Shown here piece after piece: positions 8,259 to 15,863 of a stretch of 64,000 nucleotides of DNA (positions are counted from its first letter, which is position 1; each line of letters starts with the position of its first letter). Source of the stretch: Paenibacillus_Z sp042653205 (GTDB lineage: Bacteria; Bacillota; Bacilli; Paenibacillales; Paenibacillaceae); NCBI RefSeq assembly GCF_042653205.1, contig NZ_JBHSHY010000001.1, positions 496,001-560,000 of the forward strand. The letters are read 5' to 3'. Below the pieces are notes generated by a model. That model searched no databases and was not told the DNA's origin. It saw only the letters and a list, made by a program, of their open reading frames with translations. Both the position numbers and the translations under genes were made by a program.

Positions 8259-8525
8259 CTATGTTGGATGCACGTTTGTGATGTTCAATAGTTTCTGGAG
8301 ATCTTTTATCGGGGCATCGACGTATTTCTCGCTCGCTTTGCCGAAGTATTGTGGGTATCAGATACGCTGGCCCCAGAGCTTCTATTTGCTTTCGAGTGAA
8401 GGGAAAAATTTCAGTCGCGGCTGCCTCACCGCCTTGCTTTGCGCGTGACCTGCGATGATGCTGCGGCTATGGCGATTGTCTCCCGGTTGGTAGCCGAGGC
8501 TGTATTTGATCGTTTCGATGATCAT
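8259..8525 (-). pseudogene. Decayed small gene behind the DUF4157 toxin gene
   Basis: One minus-strand frame reads like coding sequence but carries stops at 8382-8384 (TAG) and 8358-8360 (TGA). From ATG 8525 it gives 47 residues (with IKYSLGYQPGDNRHS and RQPRLKFFPSLESK), then seven codons, then 32 more open codons (YFGKASEKYVDAPIKDLQKL) to the final stop at 8259, directly before a terminator. I do not recognise the family. Its place after a nuclease-bearing effector would suit a lost immunity or accessory gene, but the remnant may also be an unrelated gene. The first 47-codon part could still be a short functional gene. Confidence 0.4.
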
Positions 8526-8584
8526 TATGCGGCGAGTTTTGCTTGCCTACTTACTACCTGTAGTTGTCTTGCCTAAAAGACGAT

Positions 8585-10390
8585 TTATTGCGTGTTGGTT
8601 ACACTATCTCGCACGATCTCTTTTTGCGTACACTCGTCGTATGCATGAAGTTCGATTTTATACGGTACAAGATTCCTTCCCGCCCAAAGCGGGGTCGACT
8701 CAATGATCACGCAACTGTCACGATGTTTGATTTCGTTTAAATAATTCCGGACTTTACTTTCCATTTTTGTGAACATTTCTTGGTTGATTTCATGCCTGAA
8801 CGTAACCAGGTTTTTATATTCGCCTTCACCACCAAGCGTATCTGCAATCAGATGGGCTCGCGAGAACAAATATCTGTTATTCTCCTTGGGATTCTTCTTC
8901 GGCCAGCCTACGGGATCGCATTTTGGAGCAGAACCTGGATCGGGTCTTCGTTTGATCCGGGCTGTCACCCCCGTCGGGCGGCCTAGATCGTCCAAATATC
9001 CATAATTATTCAAAATCGTCGTACCGATCCTACTGATCCGACAAGATTCGCACTCTGAATCTTCCGATTCACTGGGATTCGGTAATCCTCCTCCGTCCGG
9101 CAGCGTGCCTCCATATTCGCCAAGAGTGTCATGGACCCATTGAGCATGTGCGATAGCAAACGGTGATAGAGCAATCCCCGCTCCGATGGCCACCCCGATC
9201 AGAAACACGCTGCCAGAGGCTGCAAGTGGTAGTGCAACATCAACTGCCACGGCTTGACCGGAGACGCTGACGATGCTGACCTCGGTAATGGCAGCCGATT
9301 CGGTCACGGCGGTTCCGCCAACATTTACGATCGTTGTCTCTTCGGCTACCTCTATGGCTGCTTCTTCAGATATTTCTTCTGCCACCTCTTGGACAAGTTT
9401 AATCGTTTTATAGATGTCGTAACCTTCTCTTGCGAGCTTCAGCGTGATTGACCACTCATCGTTTTCATCAGATGAATCTCCACGATACAAATGGAGCGCT
9501 ATCGTTTTAATATAAGAAACCCCATTGACGATAACGGCAAGGGAAATATTGCGGGAGGGAGCGACTATAGCGCGATTTGCGGTCAGACTCGCTATGATGT
9601 ACGACTCTCTTGGCCATCCCGACAAGTACAACTCAACGGCCTCTTGGGTGTTTGCGGCTTCGCGATCAGTTAGTCCGCCAGCTAACCGTTTGATATCGTC
9701 ATCATTGAAACCGTTAAGTCGTGTGGCGACTTCTTGCCATTTTTCATTTCGAATTGCTTCTCTTAAGGCTGCTAGAAGTTCATCTCGTGACGTGTTTAGA
9801 TCGGATTCAGAGCGTTGAATCTGTTGCGTGGAGCCTCTCGATTGTTGAACAACATGCGTCAACTCATGCGCAAGCAATCGGTTACCTGCCATCGTTGCGG
9901 GTTGATATTCCCCTTGAGCGAAGGCGATGTCGTTCCCGACGGTGAAGGCTCTCGCTCTGAGCGAACGCGCTGTAGCATTTGCTCGGGCATCCGTATGAAC
10001 GCGAACATCCGCGAAATTTCTGCCCATTCTATTCTCGAAAAAAATACGCGAGCTATTTTCTAGCGGGACTCCCGCTCCTTGAAGAGAAATAACGTCTCTT
10101 TCTTCTGATGGAGATAGCATCGTTGCTGGAGCGAGCGTGCCTGCCAGCGGTTGCGTTTCAGCCCGCATGATCTGCATATCGCTGACCTTATTGGGCGCTG
10201 AATCGAATGGAACCGTCGACGGCATTCGCATCACTTGCTCCGCCACGCGATTCGCTTCAAGTTCATATGGGTCCCCCGGCTGATTCACGGTCAACTTAGC
10301 TTGTATCCAAGGAGAAGGCTTCGATGTCCGCGCCTCATCTCGATACGTCGTGGAGCGCGTTTTCTTCTCTGTTTCCATTGCAGCTCTCAT
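8585..10390 (-). CDS. eCIS-associated DUF4157 protein with C-terminal nuclease-like domain
   Basis: The 601-residue protein is the likely cargo toxin of the injection system. Residues about 100-185 form a DUF4157 domain (GVPLENSSRIFFENRMGRNF, FADVRVHTDA, GNRLLAHELTHVVQQ); its HELTH motif at 175-179 looks like a zincin site. DUF4157 is the hallmark N-terminal module of eCIS-loaded proteins. A hydrophobic stretch lies near 390-420. The last ~150 residues carry YLFSRAHLIADTLGG and KNLVTFRHEINQEMF, which fit DNA/RNA non-specific endonucleases of the beta-beta-alpha-metal (Endonuclea_NS_2-like) group. ATG 10390 is chosen for the GCGGGGTG before it; an ATG 24 nt upstream lacks a site. No intact immunity gene follows. 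Confidence 0.85.
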   Translation of the reverse strand: MRAAMETEKKTRSTTYRDEARTSKPSPWIQAKLTVNQPGDPYELEANRVAEQVMRMPSTVPFDSAPNKVSDMQIMRAETQPLAGTLAPATMLSPSEERDVISLQGAGVPLENSSRIFFENRMGRNFADVRVHTDARANATARSLRARAFTVGNDIAFAQGEYQPATMAGNRLLAHELTHVVQQSRGSTQQIQRSESDLNTSRDELLAALREAIRNEKWQEVATRLNGFNDDDIKRLAGGLTDREAANTQEAVELYLSGWPRESYIIASLTANRAIVAPSRNISLAVIVNGVSYIKTIALHLYRGDSSDENDEWSITLKLAREGYDIYKTIKLVQEVAEEISEEAAIEVAEETTIVNVGGTAVTESAAITEVSIVSVSGQAVAVDVALPLAASGSVFLIGVAIGAGIALSPFAIAHAQWVHDTLGEYGGTLPDGGGLPNPSESEDSECESCRISRIGTTILNNYGYLDDLGRPTGVTARIKRRPDPGSAPKCDPVGWPKKNPKENNRYLFSRAHLIADTLGGEGEYKNLVTFRHEINQEMFTKMESKVRNYLNEIKHRDSCVIIESTPLWAGRNLVPYKIELHAYDECTQKEIVRDSVTNTQ

Positions 10391-10431
10391 GGGAATCACC
10401 CCGCTCGAAATCATTTTGCGTCAACATGCAG

Positions 10432-12234
10432 TTAGACGACAATGTACCTATCGCCATCATCATGTTTCACGACGCCATCGTTGCTCAGTTTTTCTAATAG
10501 CGTCTTCAGATCCTCCGGTTTGACTTTACTTTTCAAAAGAGGATCGATGCTCAGTTCATCGATCGTCCGGCCGCCAAACAAAATCAACCGGCTGAGCACG
10601 TAGTCTTGATACCAAATATCGCCTTCTTTATCCGCTTCTTGTTTCACTTCGGTTGGCGGAATGATCCAATACCGTACACGATAAGAGCGCTTGATATCTT
10701 GTTCTTTGGGATGAGGATCCTGAAGAAGAATTTGGAAGCTGAATCGGTTCATATCGTAAATGGCTGTCAATTGCGCGTCGAGCTCGGCCAGATGTCCAAT
10801 GACGCCGATAAGCGTCTGAGAGGTTGGCGACGCATATTCAATGGCCAATTGGATGGCGCAGGGTTCCTTGATCGGGAATGCGATTTCGGTCGAGGTCCGA
10901 ATCTCCCCGGGCATCAACGCTTTAAAATTGACAAAGCCCGTCACGATCGGAGGCCTCGGGTCCGGAACCGGACCCACGCCCGCTCCGGCAACGGTCACTA
11001 CGGCTGCCTGACCATTATTCGCAACCGTCACGCCGTCGCCGACGAACTGAATCAAAGTCGCTTCGATCGCAGCGCCGCCGCCATCGAGGACGTTTACTTT
11101 TTGCGGTTTCGCCAGCACGCCCGGAAGGTCGGACACGTCAAGCTGATCCGAACCGCCTGCCATATGGCTTAGGCGATGACGGAGCAGTTTGCCGCTTGCC
11201 TCGTCGCCGCCTCCGATAAGCTCAGCCAACAACGGATTGCTATATACATATTCGCGCACATCAGGAGAAATTTCGGTTATCGACCGATTGTCCCCGAGCC
11301 TCAGCTCTGCGAGATATACCGTCGAACGGTCGGGTGCGAGCCAGCCACCTTCCGCTTGATCCGCGAAGTGCTGCAGGGTGATCTGCTCGTAGACGGTCTC
11401 TTCTGCGATCACCGTGACATCGCTTGCGGGAGACACGAAATCCAGGTTCCCAGCGCCTGATTGAACGGCCGTCTGCCCTTCGATCTTCACAACTCCCAGT
11501 CCCTTGCCTGCTCTAACGACATACGATCGTTCAAACACGGTACCAGCCGGAACGTCAGTCAACGTGAAGACGAGATCGTCTTTGAACAACCAGGCGAGAG
11601 CATCCGGAAGCTTCTCCGTCACGTCCACTGTGATGACATCCGCTGCCGTGATCATTTGGCTCACGGTCAGCCGCAGCACGACTTCGAAAACGTCTTCCGC
11701 TTTCACCCATTTCGGTACGATGCGCACCACATCGAACTGATCCGTATGAAGCAAGGCCGTCGACTCGTGCCGATTCCCATGTCCGATCCCGACAGGTGCC
11801 TTAGGAGCGATGTTCGTGAGGGCGAGCCTATACCCTTCCCGAATCCGGTTCGGCTCGCAATCTTCTTTGCAGGAAGGGGCATTCACGAGGACCGGCATCG
11901 GTTCCCTCGGGCATTCTTCATAGTGGACAACCAAGTACAGGATCGTCGAATCCTTCGCCTCCGGAGGAAACACGTTCAACTGACGAAGATCGACCCTTTC
12001 GGATTGGTCCACGACGATTTCGCGGCCGATCTCGTCCAGCGCGACACCGGATCCGACCTCGAGCATATGGTCGTCGAAGTCCTGAACCTTCAGCCCCCAT
12101 ACGATGCCATGGCCATGGATCAGGCGGTTCAGCAAATAACGCTTTTGGTTGAAATACGTTTGCTCCTCTTTGAAATCGCGACTCGTCAGCAGCTTGCCGT
12201 AAAAATAATGGTTACGCTCGAACACCAGAGACAT
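10432..12234 (-). CDS. eCIS-associated protein of unknown function (paralogue A, 600 aa)
   Basis: A 600-residue protein with AGGAGG 7 nt before ATG 12234. Its N-terminal ~150 residues match the next upstream gene: ERNHYFYGKLLTSRDFKEEQ, LLNRLIHGHGIVWGL, a GVALDEIGREIVV block and LYLVVHYEECPREPMPV followed by a Cys cluster (SCKEDCEPNR). The middle has an LSHMAGGSDQLDVSDLPGVL segment and a Pro/Gly linker near residue 425. The C-terminus (LSIDPLLKSKVKPEDLKTLL) looks helical. Proteins with this N-terminus occur in eCIS loci. It could be a tail fibre, spike or cap component; no catalytic motif is seen and the function is unknown. It lies between its paralogue and the toxin gene. Confidence 0.8.
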   Translation of the reverse strand: MSLVFERNHYFYGKLLTSRDFKEEQTYFNQKRYLLNRLIHGHGIVWGLKVQDFDDHMLEVGSGVALDEIGREIVVDQSERVDLRQLNVFPPEAKDSTILYLVVHYEECPREPMPVLVNAPSCKEDCEPNRIREGYRLALTNIAPKAPVGIGHGNRHESTALLHTDQFDVVRIVPKWVKAEDVFEVVLRLTVSQMITAADVITVDVTEKLPDALAWLFKDDLVFTLTDVPAGTVFERSYVVRAGKGLGVVKIEGQTAVQSGAGNLDFVSPASDVTVIAEETVYEQITLQHFADQAEGGWLAPDRSTVYLAELRLGDNRSITEISPDVREYVYSNPLLAELIGGGDEASGKLLRHRLSHMAGGSDQLDVSDLPGVLAKPQKVNVLDGGGAAIEATLIQFVGDGVTVANNGQAAVVTVAGAGVGPVPDPRPPIVTGFVNFKALMPGEIRTSTEIAFPIKEPCAIQLAIEYASPTSQTLIGVIGHLAELDAQLTAIYDMNRFSFQILLQDPHPKEQDIKRSYRVRYWIIPPTEVKQEADKEGDIWYQDYVLSRLILFGGRTIDELSIDPLLKSKVKPEDLKTLLEKLSNDGVVKHDDGDRYIVV

Positions 12235-12269
12235 CGTTGGACCTCCTCGTTATCCAGCACGCTTATCGC

Positions 12270-13841
12270 TTATTGCCTCCTACTGCCTACCTCTTGCATA
12301 TCGCTAGTCTTGGGAATCGCCCACCAACGAAGCGTGTTGATTTCGGTTCTCATATCGCGTTTGTCGGTGATGCGGAATCGCAGTATCTTTTCCTCTCGAA
12401 AGTATGTCGCCATAATCTCGACGTCGTAGTGACTATTAAAAGTTAGCTCGCTTTTCGTCTCCATTCCGTAATAGACGAGAGGATCGTCTAGATCCAATTT
12501 AATGGGATCCGACACGAATACCGCCCCGAAAGAACTGTTCTTGAACACGACGGTTCCCGAGTACACCTGCATCGCAATCGAAGCGCTGATCCGCGCCGAA
12601 TCTCCGCCTAGCTTCTCGACGGTTAGACCGTCTCCGATCCAGATATTTGAAGCGATGATGTTGTCTTTCCCGCCGTTATAGTAAACGGCGACTTTCTGCG
12701 CATCGGCGAGCGTGCCGTGAAGTCCGGTTACCTCGATCGAATCGCTTCCTCCCGCTTGATGCGTCAACGCATGCAAGGGGAGCTTGCCGAACCGTTCCTC
12801 GTCGCAGCCCAACCGCTTGTTAAGATAGGCATTGCCGTACACGTACATCCGATCGGAGTTGTCAATCTTCGTGATGACGTCCTGCGCGTTCACCGACAGC
12901 GTTGCGATTAAGACAGCGGGTGGAATGGAATCTGCATCATGCTGCGTCAAATAGCGCTCCATCAGCTGTTGCTGATACAGATGCGGCGGCAAGATGTCCA
13001 CGTGGCTTGAATCAAGTTCCGAAGCAATCTGGTTGCCAACGTTCACTGTGCCCGTAATCGTATATTTTCCGTTTGTCTCGAATGTCTCTACCCTTATCGT
13101 ATAGCGCTTCTCGATTCGGCTCCCTTTGACCATTCCATAATCGAGCGTAAACGTCACATCGTCGGCATGCCGGATCGTAAGCGGGAAGTTCACCTGTTCG
13201 GCGATCAAGAATTGGAGACTGCTGTCAATCATTCGCTGCGTCGTCAACGTTAACGCAACCTCGAATACTTCACCGGGCCGAACCGCCAGCGGCGCGGATC
13301 TTTCGATCGTCACGTTCGGATCTTGGTAGATGACCCGCGCAGCTTGCATCAGCGAGCATAAGCCCTCGCTGCTATCCGGAGCCGTAGCGGATACGGACAG
13401 CGAGAAGCCTTCCAATATTTTGTTTGCTTCGCAAGACTCGCAGCAGCAGGATGCCACATGTGCTTTCGCATGCATTCGTTCGCGAGAGCATTCCTCATAA
13501 TTCAGCAGCAAATAAAGCGTTTTGCCCCCGTCCGTCTCGGCGGGGTAGCCGTCGAGTGTCCCGATGTCCGTCAATTGATCGTAGTCGCGGCTGACGACGA
13601 TTTCGCGGCCGCAGCCGTCGATTGCGACGCCCGCTCGAATGAGAAGGCCTCGGTTGTCCGCGCTTGCACTCAAAGCTTCCACTTGTAGGCCGTACACGAT
13701 GCCGCATCCGTGGACGAGCCGGTTGAGCAGGTGTCTTTTCTCGTTCAGATAGCTTTGTTCTGTCTGAAAATCGCGAACCGTCATCAGCTTGCCGCTATAA
13801 TAACGATTCCGCTCGAAAGCGTGCAGATGAACTGGGGCCAT
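12270..13841 (-). CDS. eCIS-associated protein of unknown function (paralogue B, 523 aa)
   Basis: A 523-residue paralogue of the downstream 600-residue protein. Shared blocks are FERNRYYSGKLMTVRDFQTE, HLLNRLVHGCGIVYGLQVEA, AGVAIDGCGREIVVSRDYDQ, LLLNYEECSRERMHAKAHVA with a Cys-rich SCCCESCEANK, and PLHALTHQAGGSDSIEVTGL. The shared HLxHxAGGSD motif sits before a beta-rich C-terminal part that differs between the two. ATG 13841 has AAGGAGG 10 nt upstream. It follows the propeller/tail-I gene by 24 nt. The shared cysteines could bind metal. Both copies lie where Afp-type clusters carry fibre genes, so a host-recognition or baseplate-decorating role is reasonable inference only. Confidence 0.8.
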   Translation of the reverse strand: MAPVHLHAFERNRYYSGKLMTVRDFQTEQSYLNEKRHLLNRLVHGCGIVYGLQVEALSASADNRGLLIRAGVAIDGCGREIVVSRDYDQLTDIGTLDGYPAETDGGKTLYLLLNYEECSRERMHAKAHVASCCCESCEANKILEGFSLSVSATAPDSSEGLCSLMQAARVIYQDPNVTIERSAPLAVRPGEVFEVALTLTTQRMIDSSLQFLIAEQVNFPLTIRHADDVTFTLDYGMVKGSRIEKRYTIRVETFETNGKYTITGTVNVGNQIASELDSSHVDILPPHLYQQQLMERYLTQHDADSIPPAVLIATLSVNAQDVITKIDNSDRMYVYGNAYLNKRLGCDEERFGKLPLHALTHQAGGSDSIEVTGLHGTLADAQKVAVYYNGGKDNIIASNIWIGDGLTVEKLGGDSARISASIAMQVYSGTVVFKNSSFGAVFVSDPIKLDLDDPLVYYGMETKSELTFNSHYDVEIMATYFREEKILRFRITDKRDMRTEINTLRWWAIPKTSDMQEVGSRRQ

Positions 13842-13865
13842 ACGTCCGATCCCTCCTTTGTTCTG

Positions 13866-15863
13866 CTAGGCGAGCGCTGAATAATTGGCTTTTAGCGTAG
13901 AGCTTCCGACTTGACCGAACGGCGTCGGATTGCGAAGCACGGCATCGCGCGGAATCACGCCCGTCTCGAGTCTTGGTTCCGGCTCGGTTAATTCGCTGTT
14001 GATCCCGACGTACGTGTGCATATCGAGGTACATGTAAGGCTGCAGATGAAGGACGCCGCCGTTCGTATGCGCTGGTTTCTCGGTGTCCACGATACGCTTG
14101 ACGGTTGCGTATTCGCCTTCGGTTCGAATCTGATCGGGCTTCAAGAGCACGCAGAAACTATAAGGATCGGTCCCAAATAAGCGTTCGAGCAAAGCGACGA
14201 TCTCCGGATCTTCGGCGCATCGGATCCGATATTGTTCGACGATAATCGGCCGTATGCCCGTAAATAGCCGGATCAGTTCCTCCATGCCATCCCGGGTGCC
14301 GCGCTTGCCATACAACCCCGGAATGGCGTGAATCAGTTGCCGCAGCTTATCATCCGGCCAATGCTCGTCATAAGCGATCGCCAGCCACGAGGCCAGCCAT
14401 CGCAGGGAATCTCCGCCGACGACGTCGGCGTCGAACCAGCGGGCGATCCCATCGATCTGCCGTTCGGAGCTCGCCATCATCGCTTCGAACATGGACAAAT
14501 ACCGTTCCAGAAAATCTCGGCTGTTCTCCTCTTCCTGGTACACCGCGGGCAAGTAGCGCAAATAGGAAGTTCGCGGAAAGACGGCTTGAACGCTTCGTAT
14601 GCGAGGGGATTCATTTTCGCTTCCGACTAACGCGAGCTTGATCCAGAGGAATCGTTTCTTGCTTCGCAGGATCAGCATCTGCGTCGGGTTGATTTGCGGC
14701 TCGGACCAATCCGTCCTCGCCTCGACGTTGCCGATTTCTTCGTCATCCGTTACGTACGACACTTCGATCTGCGTATTGGGCGGAAGGTCCGCATCCAAAA
14801 CCAGCTTATGCCAGTGCGTTCTCGATTCGGTCTTGTCAAACGCCTTCGAATAATAAGTACCGATCGCCAGCGGGTTGCCCGGGGCTCTATACAGCACTTC
14901 GGTCAGCGACAACACGGTGATCTTGCCGGCTTCCCGATCCAGGATGTATAGCCTCTTCTCGCCGTCTGCCCTTATGCGATCCGCGTTTCCGCGATACGCT
15001 GCCAGTACTTCCGCCTGTTCGCCGTTCAGCGAGAGCTTGAAGATCGATCGATCATCGTCCTCCCCGAGCAGCTTTCGGCTTTCGCCCAAGTAGAGGAAAC
15101 CTTGAGCGTCGACGTCCATGGCAGTCGGGGCTTGCACCGGCGGGAGATCAAAGGAAGACGCGAATTCACCCTGCGCGAATGCCAGCACCCTCCGAGCTTG
15201 CAGCTCTAACGCGTACAGCGTACCGTTCGCGGATACGGATATGGCAATAGGCTGTTTGCCTCCGAGTTCCGAGACCCCGATCTCGGTGCGGAACTTCCCG
15301 TGCCCATCGAAGTGGACGACGCGGCAACGCTGAGCGTCCAGCGCGTAAATCAATCCGCCGGCATTCGCTTCGATCTGATCCGGTTGGAAGCTTTGCCCTG
15401 CGGCAACGCCTAACGGCTTCCCATCGGAATCTTCCCGATCACCGACGCGCCAAGTGAGCTGCCCGTTCAGCTCGGAAAAATGAAGCAGCCGATGGGAACC
15501 GGCGCGATCCGCCACGATAATGCCGCCGCACGCGTACGCAATGGAGGTTGGAGCCGCGCAGTAACTCCTCAAACAGACGAATTCCTCATAACGGGAGTCG
15601 ATCGAATCATAGCGATAGATCACGCCCGCGGCCGCATCCAACAGGTAGAGCGTCCCGCACGGACCGATCGCAAAATCGGCAATCGCGGTGCCATGCGGCA
15701 GTGCCTTGGCTTCTATGATGGCGTCCTGCAAATTTTGATGCATCGTTCGCAGCGTCAATCGGTCTTGACCGCGGGTTTCGACGTTGATTCGCAGCCCTTC
15801 CTCCCAGGCTGCGCGATGATTGATCGTAAGCGAGGTGAACTCGTTTTGTTCATTCGTGGCCAT
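13866..15863 (-). CDS. eCIS baseplate protein: beta-propeller fused to tail-protein-I-like domain
   Basis: A 665-residue protein in the Afp12-like position. Residues about 50-330 contain repeated NHL/SMP-type propeller strands (IADFAIGPCGTLYLLDAAAG, YACGGIIVADRAGSHRLLHF, AISVSANGTLYALELQARRV, AMDVDAQGFLYLGES). The C-terminal third carries the phage-tail domain of P2 gpI-like proteins (RYLPAVYQEEENSRDFLERY, LRWLASWLAIAYDEHWPDDK, LYGKRGTRDGMEELIRLFTG). ATG 15863 is chosen because GGGGAGG lies 5 nt upstream; it overlaps the preceding gene by 14 nt. The gpI-like domain should sit in the baseplate wedge, with the propeller perhaps contacting fibres. Confidence 0.85.
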   Translation of the reverse strand: MATNEQNEFTSLTINHRAAWEEGLRINVETRGQDRLTLRTMHQNLQDAIIEAKALPHGTAIADFAIGPCGTLYLLDAAAGVIYRYDSIDSRYEEFVCLRSYCAAPTSIAYACGGIIVADRAGSHRLLHFSELNGQLTWRVGDREDSDGKPLGVAAGQSFQPDQIEANAGGLIYALDAQRCRVVHFDGHGKFRTEIGVSELGGKQPIAISVSANGTLYALELQARRVLAFAQGEFASSFDLPPVQAPTAMDVDAQGFLYLGESRKLLGEDDDRSIFKLSLNGEQAEVLAAYRGNADRIRADGEKRLYILDREAGKITVLSLTEVLYRAPGNPLAIGTYYSKAFDKTESRTHWHKLVLDADLPPNTQIEVSYVTDDEEIGNVEARTDWSEPQINPTQMLILRSKKRFLWIKLALVGSENESPRIRSVQAVFPRTSYLRYLPAVYQEEENSRDFLERYLSMFEAMMASSERQIDGIARWFDADVVGGDSLRWLASWLAIAYDEHWPDDKLRQLIHAIPGLYGKRGTRDGMEELIRLFTGIRPIIVEQYRIRCAEDPEIVALLERLFGTDPYSFCVLLKPDQIRTEGEYATVKRIVDTEKPAHTNGGVLHLQPYMYLDMHTYVGINSELTEPEPRLETGVIPRDAVLRNPTPFGQVGSSTLKANYSALA

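Noticed and set aside
8041..8448. 135-codon plus-strand open frame in the gap after the TetR gene
   Set aside because: Composition is not protein-like, it reads through a terminator hairpin, and the minus strand of the same stretch reads better as a decayed gene.
11461..12429. 322-codon plus-strand open frame within the eCIS
   Set aside because: Opposite strand of the 600-residue eCIS protein; it does not look like a protein and crosses its gene boundary.
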